From Marsupella aquatica (taxonomy: Eukaryota; Marchantiophyta): DNA of 64,000 bases. Positions within the stretch are counted from its first letter, which is position 1, and every line of letters starts with the position of its first letter. The translations under genes were made by a program, and so were the position numbers. The DNA lies in the NCBI GenBank assembly GCA_973895155.1, contig OZ316897.1, forward strand, positions 21,266,001-21,330,000. The letters are read 5' to 3'. Of the stretch, positions 22,431 to 32,384 are shown in pieces. Below the pieces are notes generated by a model. That model was not told where the DNA came from, searched no databases, and saw nothing but the letters and a program-made list of their open reading frames with translations.

Positions 22431-24812
22431 CTAGGGAAAATCTGAGAGTTTGCGTAGGCCGATTCCTGTCGAGTGTGCTTCGTGCAGGACACGAGGTAAG
22501 GGCTTCGTGAATAGATCGGCGCGATTGTCTTTGGAAGGTATCCATTGGACGTTAATCTGATCACCATGCTGTTCATGTGTATGGAAGAATTTAGGTGCTA
22601 TGTGCTTAATTCGATCTCCCTTGATAAATCCTTTAGCAATTTGGTCAACGCAGGGTCTGTTATCTTCGTAGATGATTGTTGGTTTGGTGAGGACTTCTTG
22701 ACCGGTGGAGACGTGGATATGGTTGATAAGTTGGCGAAGCCATAAGCATTCGCGACTAGCTTCGTATAGGGCGATTATTTCCACATGGTTGGAGGAAGTT
22801 GTTGTCAGTGTCTGCTTAGCACTTTTCCAGGATATTGCCGTGGATCCTTGCAGGAAGACATAGCCCGTCTGGGACTTGGCATCATCAGGATCGGAGAGGT
22901 AACCTGCGTCAGCGAAACCAATCAGTTCATTAGGCATATCTTTAGGAAAGTAGAGGCCAGTGTCAATCGTACCTTGGAGGTAGCGCAGAATTCTCTTGAT
23001 AGCTGAGTCAGGGAATTGAGTTCTTAGGCGTATAATCTGAGTTAGTAGGCGAGCAAATACCAGATTTTGGGTGGAGATTAGTGAGACCGAGGACCATTTC
23101 GTGGATGAGCATATCATCACTAGAAAGAACCGAAATGGTCCACTTGGTGGGTCTATTGGGCCGCAGACATCCACGTTTATCTGTGAGAGGAAATCAGGTA
23201 TGTGGTGGGTGTTTTTAGTGGTGGCAGGCATTGTAATCAATTTGCCTTGTGCACATGGGATGCATGTCTCATGTTTAGATGATGGATGGACTCCTTGGGG
23301 AATGCCCGTGGTGTTCTTGAGGATTTTGTGGTACATTCCTGGGCCAGGGTGGCCAAGGCGGAAATGCCATAGTTCTGTGGGTGATAAGGGTTGGGCCTGT
23401 GAATGATAAGCTGTAATTTTGGTGGCGTATACTCCAGGGGGAAGAAGTGGTGAGGTCTCTAGTATGATTGGGCCAGTATCAGTTTCCTGAAAGATCTGCA
23501 AAGCATCTACTTGGTGGTCAGGTGCAGAGCGAATGTGGAGGTTGTTTTGGTGAATATCGTGGAAGCTGAGTAGATTTCTGGTTGCAAATGGGGCGTAGAT
23601 GGCAGATTGGATTTGAATAATTGTGCCATTCGGGAGGGTGAGTTCAGCGGGTCCGTGTCCTTCCTCTAATTGGTTTATACCTGTAATGGTGGTCACAGGT
23701 CTATTGGATGGGGATATGTGCTGAAAGTATTGTTTATCTTTTAATATTGTGTGAGAGGTGCCACTGTCGAGGATGCAGGTATAGATGTCGGAGGGTGAGT
23801 TGGGGTTCTTTCCCTGTAATACCATGTGTATATCTGGTGGGGGCGTTGCAAGTGTGTATTGTGAGAGGTCTTCATCAATCTCAAGGTGGTTTGCGGCTAT
23901 GGCCGTGTTCGTGGTTTGCAGAGAGGCCTGGTATAGTTTGACCAGGTGGGATTGGACTTTACAGTTCTTGTTGATATGACCAGGTCCGCCGCAACGGAAA
24001 CACTTAGCCTGATTCTTTGTGGGTGTGATGTGTGCAGGTATGTTTTGAGTATAATTTGGCTTGCGTTGCCAAGGATTCGTGGTTGGCTTTGTGGTGCCGT
24101 TGTCCGTGCGTGTTTGGCGTCTCCAATTAAATCTTTTGAAGCGGCCCGTATTTCTTCTAAGAGGGCCATTGTTGCCTTTGTAAGAGGGATTACCTCTGTT
24201 GGTACTCGTGAATTGGGTTTCAGTCCTGGGTAGCTTACCTGGTGGTCTTTCTCGGGAGTTCTTAAGGAGAAGGAGATCGTTCTTCTCAGCCAGGAGCATA
24301 ACTGCAATTAGATCAGAGAATTGGGTGAAGTGGCGTTGTTGGTAGATCTGTGACAATTGCATATTCGTTGCAGAGAATGTGGAGAGTGTTTTTTCGATCT
24401 TGGCTGCCTCGTTGATGGGTTCTCCACATGTTGCGAGTTGAGCAGTTATACGAAAGAGGGCACTGTTGTATTTTGCAATAGTCGGGTAATCTAGGACTCT
24501 TAGATGAATCCATTCGTTGCGAGCGGCTGGAAGGGAGATTAGGCGGAGGTGATCGAACCTCAATTTTAGAGCATCCCAAAGGGCTCTCGGGTTATACTCT
24601 GTGAGGTATTCAAGTTGTAAATCAGCGTCTAGGTGATGGCGGATAATGTACAGGGCCTGGGCCTTCTCCTGTAATGTTCCATAATTGTCCCCCAATAAAA
24701 TATCGCCGAGGCCTTTCATGTTGAGAACGATTTTGGCATTCTGTGCCCAAGAGAAGTAATTCTCGCCGTCTATTATAAGTGACGGGAATTGGAGCTTCTC
24801 CAAAGTTGTCAT
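22431..24812 (-). CDS. copia-1 gag-protease-(integrase fragment)-RNase H fusion
   Basis: 793 residues from the ATG at 24812, with no internal stop. In order: copia gag (about 1-260), a zinc knuckle CFRCGGPGHINKNC (271-284), aspartic protease with LDSGTSH (D349), and the integrase HHCC zinc domain (H483/H488, C517/C520) with the first catalytic Asp in VDVCGP (D548). Near residues 604-608 (AIKRI, about 22990-23003) the sequence jumps in frame from integrase to the end of reverse transcriptase (RILRYLQGT) and a complete copia RNase H with FADAGY and the SSNHVE segment. The second integrase Asp, the catalytic Glu and the reverse-transcriptase YxDD are gone. The open frame suggests a deletion derivative that still makes structural protein. 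Function is inferred only. Confidence 0.92.
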   Translation of the reverse strand: MTTLEKLQFPSLIIDGENYFSWAQNAKIVLNMKGLGDILLGDNYGTLQEKAQALYIIRHHLDADLQLEYLTEYNPRALWDALKLRFDHLRLISLPAARNEWIHLRVLDYPTIAKYNSALFRITAQLATCGEPINEAAKIEKTLSTFSATNMQLSQIYQQRHFTQFSDLIAVMLLAEKNDLLLLKNSRERPPGKLPRTETQFTSTNRGNPSYKGNNGPLRRNTGRFKRFNWRRQTRTDNGTTKPTTNPWQRKPNYTQNIPAHITPTKNQAKCFRCGGPGHINKNCKVQSHLVKLYQASLQTTNTAIAANHLEIDEDLSQYTLATPPPDIHMVLQGKNPNSPSDIYTCILDSGTSHTILKDKQYFQHISPSNRPVTTITGINQLEEGHGPAELTLPNGTIIQIQSAIYAPFATRNLLSFHDIHQNNLHIRSAPDHQVDALQIFQETDTGPIILETSPLLPPGVYATKITAYHSQAQPLSPTELWHFRLGHPGPGMYHKILKNTTGIPQGVHPSSKHETCIPCAQGKLITMPATTKNTHHIPDFLSQINVDVCGPIDPPSGPFRFFLVMICSSTKWSSVSLISTQNLVFARLLTQIIRLRTQFPDSAIKRILRYLQGTIDTGLYFPKDMPNELIGFADAGYLSDPDDAKSQTGYVFLQGSTAISWKSAKQTLTTTSSNHVEIIALYEASRECLWLRQLINHIHVSTGQEVLTKPTIIYEDNRPCVDQIAKGFIKGDRIKHIAPKFFHTHEQHGDQINVQWIPSKDNRADLFTKPLPRVLHEAHSTGIGLRKLSDFP

Positions 24813-24960
24813 TGTCAGGTTAATTGAAGTCTAGTAGCCCTGGGGAATTGGTCGTGGTCTGTGTAAATCAGGGTGCGGGCGGTGAAGAATTGTCGATGAC
24901 AATTGGAAGTTATCAAAGAGAGAAAGAGGGAAAAAAAAACATAAGCTCGAGAAGATTGAA

Positions 24961-24983
24961 GGGCATAAAACGTGCTGATAACG
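24961..24983 (-). promoter_or_regulatory. copia-1 probable primer binding site
   Basis: Immediately inside the 5' LTR the minus strand reads CGTTATCAGCACG, a post-LTR sequence I associate with several plant copia lineages. I do not assign the tRNA. Confidence 0.55.
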
Positions 24984-25172
24984 TGTTAGACGATGGCTAT
25001 AATTCATACACCAACAACACAAGGATAATCTTTTCATGAGCCAATGTGGCTTATAAGGTGTTACACATTGGATGGTTATAACTACCTTCTCCTAGTCTCA
25101 TGACTCTCTATATCTAGTCCCTATATACCCCTTTGTATCACTCTATGAGTTAGGGTTAAGTGTATTCTAACA
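24984..25172 (-). repeat. copia-1 5' LTR
   Basis: 189 bp, partner of 21962-22150. Followed on the plus strand by the AAACC duplication at 25173-25177. Confidence 0.93.
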
Positions 25173-26598
25173 AAACCCATATAAAATCACACTTTAATAG
25201 GGAGCACTCAGTATAATAAAATAGGGAGCACAGTTAGAATTTCTAATATTTAAATGGGTCTAAACCATTTTCAAATTCATAGAAAATACAGCAGCATCAA
25301 AGAAATAATATCACTCTCTTGAGCAAGTCACTGGGTTCACCATTATAAGTGTCAAAATTGATGACAAGCTCCTCATTTACTACTTCCTTCAATATTTATA
25401 AACTGAAATTCATCTTGTGACTAACTACTCTTTGGTCACAGACATAATTTATGGGTCAAACCTGGCTTTAAATTAAACTTAAATAATGCCCTTTGTGATT
25501 TTTCCTTTCGTACTTTTCAGGGCAGCCACTCTGGGAGCATAACGCCCTGGTCAAAATCTGGATCATCTATTTAGGAAGATTCTCCTGTACTTTTACTAGA
25601 GTTAGCAAAAATTACTCAGGCCTTGAAGTGTAGTAAGGTCCTATTTCAGGACAATATGGGCAATAATAGCCCCTCAAAACTAAAACTGAAGCTCCCATTT
25701 TTTTGGAATTATATCCCACTAGCACAATACCCATGTGTTGCACAAAATATGTTTGTGGAAAAGTTGTTGTTGTGTAAATTTGTCATTTGTAGAAAAGACA
25801 ATATTGTGCTCATGAGGTCATTGTGTAAAGATGGTTGCGGAGAAAAAGTCCTTGCACAAAGCTCATGCAGGCTACCCGTCAGACAAAGAAAGAGCAAATA
25901 TTTAATAAAATCTCTGTTGTGGAAAATATGTCATCCTTGTCCCATCCATTGGTAGGAATCATATTAGACTTTGATTCTATTTTTTTTAATTTGCTTAGTT
26001 TCTTACCTAGTGTCCTGCCTAGTGTCATATTGGTAGCTTAGAAATTTTTAAACCGACACCCAACTCGCACCTCAAAGAAAGTTGCCCCTCTCTCTCACTA
26101 AAGGGGAAGAAAGCCACACCACACAACGACCAAAACACAACATGGCCTATCAAACCCCAAAAAACTACTTCTACACGTACCTCCTGAAAAATGGATAGAC
26201 TGAGGCAAAACCTTTTTCTAACAGAGGTTAAAAATATTCAAAAAGGCTAGGGAAATTAAATTTCCTGCTCATCCGGCCTTCTTTCATTCCTCCTACTCAT
26301 ATGTCATACTCACATACTTGACGATGGAGTGTAGGCAATACATAATTAAATGTATACCTTGCACTTCAGTTACCACATGTACTAATGTGAAACTTTGGAC
26401 AGGTACTCATGTGAAATATGTTCGCTCAAGTTTGGACACGTATCTAAGTATACATTTGGTTATTTTAATAGCTTGTCTGATTTTCAGAGGATTCCACAAC
26501 CCAAGAAACTGAGAGATCAAATGTGAAGGCTCTCATAGATGGAAATTATTTGTCTCTCCCTCCTTCCATTTCTCCCCCTTGCCATCTCAAGGCCCAAG
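25173..26598. other. Intergenic DNA with a Helitron-like terminus
   Basis: No gene recognised. Apart from the Helitron-like end at 25719, the stretch is AT-rich with short motif-free frames. Confidence 0.45.
25719..25960 (-). mobile_element. Helitron-like 3' end, second copy
   Basis: On the minus strand the element would end GTGCAACACATGGGTATTG followed by TGCTAG, then T. This is the CTRR-T rule of Helitrons, and it matches the terminus at 7745-7770 nearly base for base. Sequence inward shares ACATCTT-like words with that copy but is more decayed. The inner boundary given is arbitrary. Confidence 0.35.
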
Positions 26599-26941
26599 TG
26601 TGAGATATTGCTCTAGTCTTGTGACTCATGAGCTAACCATAGTTAGTCTAACTCGGGTTAGGACTTAGCTAATGTTAGCGATAGTGCTGTTGTGAATATA
26701 GCCAGGGCTGATGCCAGACCCTGGTGGAACTTAGGCTCATTGTTATGGAGCTAGTTGAGAGATAGGGAGAGCTGTGCTGTGGATGCTTGGTATGGCCATT
26801 TGGTTTAGAGTGTAGTAAAGCTCTTGTGTGTTCTTGTGGACGTAGCCTCATGTGGAGGTGAACCACGTATCTCTCTGTGTCGACTCTTGTACGTTGGATG
26901 GTTCATGGGCTTGCAGTTGCAAATATTGTCTATGCTCAACA
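26599..26941 (+). repeat. copia-2 5' LTR
   Basis: A 343-bp unit beginning TGTGAGATATTG and ending CTCAACA. The end is fixed by the primer site that follows. The start is the nearest TG-type edge and is less certain, because the partner LTR would lie beyond 64000. Confidence 0.7.
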
Positions 26942-26943
26942 AG

Positions 26944-26955
26944 TGGTATCAGAGC
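26944..26955 (+). promoter_or_regulatory. copia-2 primer binding site (initiator tRNA-Met)
   Basis: TGGTATCAGAGC two bases after the LTR, the classic plant copia site complementary to the 3' end of initiator tRNA-Met. Confidence 0.93.
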
Positions 26956-28712
26956 ATGCCTGGGAGGTGACGAGGTTTTTTTGTGACAGGTTTTTCCAGC
27001 GTTCATTGTCGGTGGCACATTTGGAGTTGTGTCGCATGAAACTTGAATGTGTGTGGCTGAGCGGATAGGTTAGTGAGAGGGTTTTCTAACGGTGGTTAGA
27101 ACTCGCTAATTAGTATCCGTGGTGTGGAGGAATCAAAGTTTGCGTTGTTCAGGGTTTATTCGTGTTTGACGGTATTTTTTGGGGGGAGAGACCAGAGATC
27201 TATTGTTTTTTCAACGGAGTGCGCTGTGCGGTGTTTGGGAGATTGCACATTATAGCTCAAGTTGAAGGTTGAAGCGAGCTGGTTGTTTCGGTAGCTAATT
27301 TGCTGCGGAGTTGTTACCGAGTGCGTCGTGATGAGAGAAGGGGGAGTTCAGGTTTTTTCACAAGCTATGGAGCTTGTTCCCATCTGAACCGGGTTTCTCT
27401 TTGTAACATTCGACTCGGTGGAAGAAACGCGAAGTGCTACGGCTCAACGGTTTGATCGCGGCGAGGCGATCATTTTGAGCTCGGGATTGGCACTTGACGC
27501 GGAGTGAAGATGACGCGATGGAAGTCTTTTACTCTGTTGGATCTGCAGACTGCGCCGGTGCAATTTGGCAACATTTCCCATCGGCGGCGTTCACTTTACT
27601 TGTGAGAAACGACGATAATTTAGGTGACTGTGCAATTGTCCTTTTTCTTGCGGGGGAGTTTTTTTTGCCATTTTAGGGGGGTTTTAGGGGTTAAAACTGT
27701 GTGTATACACATGAGGTGTATACACACTTTGTGACGGCCCCGCTCCTCCCCCTGCGTACTAATATTTCCCCCACCCCCCCGCACCCTATTTTTTAGGCCA
27801 CCACGCAGCGTCGGCCGGCACGAAAGTTGTTGCCCGGCAGTTGCCCTCCCTTCGACCCTCGTCGCCCCCGCTTCATTTGGGCTGCCACTCGCGCGCCAGC
27901 GCGGCTTTGCCTTACGCCCTCGTTCGGACCCTCCCTTTGCAGCCATTGAAAGTCGGGGGGCTCCCTCTGGCTGGCCCCTGCTTGCACCCGTTGCCACCCT
28001 GCATCGCGACCGGGACCTCGCGCTCGCCACCCTTAGGCTACCGGCGCCTGGCTTCCACCTGCTCGCGCTCGCCTGCCTTGGGCTACCGGCGCCCCTGTAC
28101 GCTCGCTCCTCCTCCCCGGCCCGGCCTACTATATACGCGGCTGCCCAGATACTCCTTTCGACATACGCCCCAACACGATACCTGTATTTTGGATTTAAGG
28201 GGCGTTTGCACCCCTTTAGTGCCCATTTTTAAGCCTTTTCTTCCTCTTTGCTTCTCCTTTGATGTCGGGACATGTCGCCCTCCGTTTTAACCGCTATGAC
28301 AGGGGGAATGTACCCCTGTAAGACCTGTCGGACTGTGCAGGAATATTCTCAAAAAATAGAGAGCTATTTTTTGGCTGTTCGACAAAGATTCCGTCCGCTG
28401 AACGGTAACTTTTTTGGTTCTTTTTTGGTGAGGACGTAGCCATTGAAGTTGGCAACGCGGTGCACCAATCACATTGCAATTCCAATGACGGGTTGTACTT
28501 GGTAATTTGGTTATTCTCTGAGGTGGTCAAAACTGGGGAGTTTCCTAGGGTTTTACCCATCCCGACCAAAATTTGTATAATTTTTCCTCGACTTTTGATT
28601 TTGATTTTGACTTTCAGTATTGGACTCCTACCTTCATGGGCTACGCAACGGTGTTGAGGTTTGAGTTTGATGAGAAGTTTCAAAAAAAGATGTTTTTTTG
28701 TGCTTGTTTCAT
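26956..28712 (+). other. copia-2 long leader
   Basis: About 1.8 kb of untranslated leader between primer site and gag. It includes a GC-rich, C-rich block (about 27730-28110) and a perfect 12-bp foldback (27699-27710 with 27716-27727, GTGTGTATACAC). Copia-3 has a leader of similar length. The last 150 bases share words with the copia-3 leader (for example GGGCTACGC next to CGGTG), which suggests related families. Confidence 0.55.
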
Positions 28713-29075
28713 ATGAGTGACTCGGAGGATATTGGAAGAATTGACGTCGGTGGAGCTTCAGGATCGCGATGGTCAGATGGAGAGTCTGAGGAGGAGCTGC
28801 TACCGTTTGAGGAGGAACAAGTATCACCGGTACGATCACCGGTGCGGCGTGCAGTGGAGGAAGCTGTACTACTACGAGAGCTGTCGCTAGTTGGGAAGAA
28901 GAGGGAGATGGCTAGATTTGGAGGAGTGAAGTTTGAGGTGGAGAAGTACAATGGTTGTACTGATTACTTGTTGTGGGAGAAGCAAGTGAAGGGTGTTCTT
29001 TGGGCCATGGGTTTAGCTCATCTGCTCTCTTTGCGAGAGCAGTATGATGGAGAAGAGGAGATCTCTGAGAAGCAG
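28713..29075 (+). pseudogene. copia-2 gag, first part (split by G1)
   Basis: The frame opens MSDSEDIGRIDVGG and contains a copia gag start (KFEVEKYNG, then YLLWEKQVKGVL). It is cut after EKQ at 29075 by the gypsy G1 insertion and resumes in the same frame at 48424. It encodes the capsid/nucleocapsid precursor. The in-frame continuation in the second part shows that the two pieces were one gene. Confidence 0.85.
29071..29075 (+). repeat. Target site duplication of G1, left copy
   Basis: AGCAG, repeated at 48419-48423. The two copies flank the whole G1 unit including the assembly gap. Confidence 0.92.
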
Positions 29076-32000
29076 TGTGGGATGGCTCAGTGTCAGCTAG
29101 TGTAGAGAAACATGACATTCTTTCGTTTAGAAGAGGAAATAGTTAGGGAAAAAGTTTTAGTGCTATCAGAGTAGCTAGGTTTAGGGCACTTAAGTAAGAA
29201 GGGAAGCTTAGTAGAGGTAAGAGGGAATTTAGTTATGCAAAGTTATCTAGGGGTAAGCAAGTTACTATAGGAGGGGCAGGAAACTAGTCCGTCCTTAGTT
29301 ATAATAGGCGACTAAGTCGGGACCGAAAAATGACCCGACACCGGACATCTTATTTTTGGCTGATATTTCTCCCATGGGTGCTGGGAGGTCCCTAGGGAAC
29401 CCTGAAAAAGTATGAAGTCAAGTGGGGTCTTAACCTAGGAGTTATAAGTATTTTGGCAAAAATCAAAGTTACCAAATAGCGGGTCCCGGGAAAAATAGCT
29501 GATGGGTAAATGTAGGGGTTCCAAGTTTGGAAGTGGGTTAAGTATGGTCCCCTCTATCCCTAGAAACTTGTGGGACAACTTTGTCACACTTGGTTACTTT
29601 TTGGGAGCATCTCAAAGTTGAGAAGAATTTTGGAAGACATAAAGACTTGACCCTCTTTGCCTAATTTTAGAAAAGTTGTTATAGGGTTTTGTTTATATCT
29701 TAGTAAACCCGGACATAGTCCTATGTCCATAGAATCAGTGGAGCTACTCAGAAGTCCTTTTGGACTTATGTGTGAGTTTTGGAGGGGGGTCCAAAATCGC
29801 CCCAAAATGCTGTTTTTTCAAAAAAAAAAATGTATTTTTTTCTAAGTGTAAACCGCGTGGGCGACGATCACGCGGCGAGCACGAGGCAAGGAGGAGCGAG
29901 CACGAGGCAAGGAGGAGCAAGCACGAGGCTGGTGAGGACGTCAAGCACCGGGAGGCTGTCCAAAGGTGCTGCATGATTACTTGAGGAATCAATTGAGCAC
30001 AAGGGCGGCTGAATTGAAGGAAGGGCGGCTGAATTGAAATGGCTGCTGCTGATTGAAGAAGCAAGGGCTGTTGCTGATTGAAGAAGCTATGGCTGCTGAG
30101 AAGGAAAAGAGCTATGGCTGCAAATTAGGATCGCTGCTGGCTTTGAATTGGGAAGGCTGCTTGCTGCTATGACAGCTGCACACTAGATTAGAGGTGCTCC
30201 TACTAATCAGGCACGAGATGCTCATGAGAATTGGCTGGCTGCTGCCTTGATGCTGCTGAATTGAATGATGCTGCTGCTAGCTGCGAAATTGCAAAGGTGG
30301 GCAGCTACGAAATTGAGAAGAGAGACCTGCTTGACTGAGAAGGAATCAAGCTATGGTTGCTGCTGCTGTGCTTCAAATCTGCTGTTGTTGTGCTGTAAAT
30401 GCGCTGATGTGACTGTGCTGCTAGCTGCGAAATTGACTGTGTTGCTAGCGGCAAAATTGAAGAGGTGGGCTAGCTGCGAAATTGACTAGGCTGGCTGTGA
30501 GCTATGGTGGCTGTGAAATTGAGGGGCTGGCGGCTGATCAGCTGGACTGCTGCACAAGAAAGAATCCAATAGAGAATGCTGTGGTTTTAGATTGAATTCA
30601 CGAGAGAGAAATGGCTGCAAACATTGCTGTCCTTACAATTTCTTCATAAGAAACATGAGTATAATGAGAGTGCTCTCCCCTCATGACACGTGGAATCCCC
30701 ATAAGGGGCATGTAAGGTAAGTGTAATCGGGCCGCCGCTTACACCCGCTTTACACCAAAAACAGGCCTTGGGAGAATGGGCATAACTTTGGCTAGAGGTA
30801 TCCGTTGGGGCCCAAATTTTTTTGTGCTGAGTTAGGGGAAGATAAGGCACCCCCTGGTGAAGGTGGAACCCCAGAAAAGTAATCACTCAAATATATTTTT
30901 AACCGAGGCCACGAGGGAGTCCCGACAACTTGCAAACCAAAGTCGGCATAGGGGAATGAATACCAGATTTAGGGGCTGACCTTTCTTGCACCCATACCAC
31001 TTGAGTTAGGCTCTAGAGAAGGGTACTTACCTTTGGCCAAAGGTGTAAGGCCATCAAGTTAAGAAAAGTAAATATAGGGGGTAGTTTACTTAGGGTAGTA
31101 AAGGGGTTACAAGTAAAATAAGGCCAACTTTGACTAGGCACAACTTGAGACTCACTCACTCTTTTTGCGAGCTTTCAAGTGGGTTGGTAAGCTGGTGAGG
31201 AGGACCATAAGTGGGAGTAGGTTTGGAAGTCAAAGCATACCACTCATGTGTGGCATATTCCAGGGCTTGGAAGGAGGCAAAATAGCAAGTAGTAGGGTGG
31301 GCTATGAACTATAGAGTTGGACTTTGTGTGTTAGGAGGACTTGGGGGAGGTATAGTTGGACCCCAGGTCAAGCTTGGTGTGATGTGGAAGGAGATAGTAT
31401 ATAAGGAGGAAGTTTTCATTTGTTAGGGACCGGGAGTCTCATCTCTTAAGTGAAATCTCTACCTTGCCAAGGTAGGGCTAAGCTTGAGAAAGGAGAGGTG
31501 GTCCATGCTTAGTGTGGAGAATGTGTAGTGAACTTTTGTTGTAAAGGTGATGCAATAAAAGGAGACTTACCAATCTTCATTGTGACCATTAAGTGTGAGT
31601 GCATTTGAAGTATATGAGAGCAAGAGAAGAGTCCATGCTATGGTATAATCTTGGTCTAAGCTTGAAGGGGATGTGCTAGTACAAAACCAAGGCCAAGGAG
31701 GCAAGGTTAAGGTATAGCATTACTTTGAGACTTAGAGAGGATTATAGCTTGAGGGTGGAAAGTACTTTGCTTGGTGTGTGGTGTTAACAAGAAGTAAGAA
31801 CAAGAGGAAGAGTCCTTAGATAGAGGAGCCTTCTCTAGGGCTCAAAGGGGATGTGTGGACCCAAACCAAGGCCAGGGGGGCAAGGTTGAGGGGTAACACT
31901 ACTTTGAGGGTCTTGAGGAGACTTAAGCTTGAAGAGGAAAGTACTTTGGGTTCTTGGGTGTTTGTGTGAGAATCTACTCTAAGGTGACAGCTTGGAGCGG

Positions 32001-32240
32001 AGATCCCCCTTGCTGATCCTTGGAGTAGAGGAGAGGGGAAGGGGTGAGTACAAAAGTAGTCAAGGGGACTACCTCTCTAGAAGTGGAGAGTTGAAACTAC
32101 TTATGTATGGAGTGATTGGACATTGTAAGCACACTTCAGAAGTTTTGTCAATCCTTTGTGACCCTGGTATGACATGGAGCAGGTATTAGGTAGTCTTTTG
32201 GGGAGAAAAGCCGCTTAAGCTCCTTGGCAAGTGTTTGACA
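29076..32240 (+). repeat. G1 5' LTR
   Basis: 3,165 bp, TGTGGG...TTGACA, partner of 45254-48418. It contains a GCTG-rich block (about 29870-30540) with repeated GCTGCGAAATTG words. A TATATAAGG box lies at 31398-31406 and an AATAAA at 31554-31559. No long reading frame is present, unlike the LTRs of families A and B. Confidence 0.95.
31398..31406 (+). promoter_or_regulatory. G1 LTR promoter TATA box
   Basis: TATATAAGG about 840 bp before the LTR end. AATAAA lies 156 bp further on, so the R region probably spans about 31430-31580. The same box recurs at 38248 and 47576 in the other LTR copies. Confidence 0.6.
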
Positions 32241-32260
32241 TAGAGTCCCACCCTTGTTTT

Positions 32261-32279
32261 TGGCGCCGCTGCCGGGGAC
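32261..32279 (+). promoter_or_regulatory. G1 primer binding site (tRNA-Asp type)
   Basis: TGGCGCCGCTGCCGGGGAC starts 20 bp after the LTR. It matches the 3' end of plant tRNA-Asp except for one base (C for T at position 9), the same primer used by Athila-type elements. The copy at 39111-39129 is identical. Confidence 0.85.
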
Positions 32280-32384
32280 AACTCTTTACAGTTTTTGTTG
32301 GAGTGGAGCCACAAGACTTGGAGGTGTGTTTGCAGGTTTGCTGTTCAAGAGAAGAAGGGAGATAAGAAGGTGATTGTGAGTGGC

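Larger units (their letters stand above)
21962..25172 (-). mobile_element. copia-1: young, internally deleted Ty1/copia element
   Basis: A 3,211-bp element on the minus strand, flanked by AAACC duplications. It has two 189-bp LTRs (21962-22150 and 24984-25172) that begin TGTTAGAC, end TTCTAACA and differ at one base that I can see, so the insertion is recent. Between them is one continuous frame, gag-protease-partial integrase-RNase H. Most of integrase and all of the reverse-transcriptase core are absent, so it could only have moved with enzymes from another copy. Confidence 0.93.

Noticed and set aside
28294-28839. Minus-strand 181-codon frame
   Set aside because: It overlaps the copia-2 leader and gag start antisense and has no motif.
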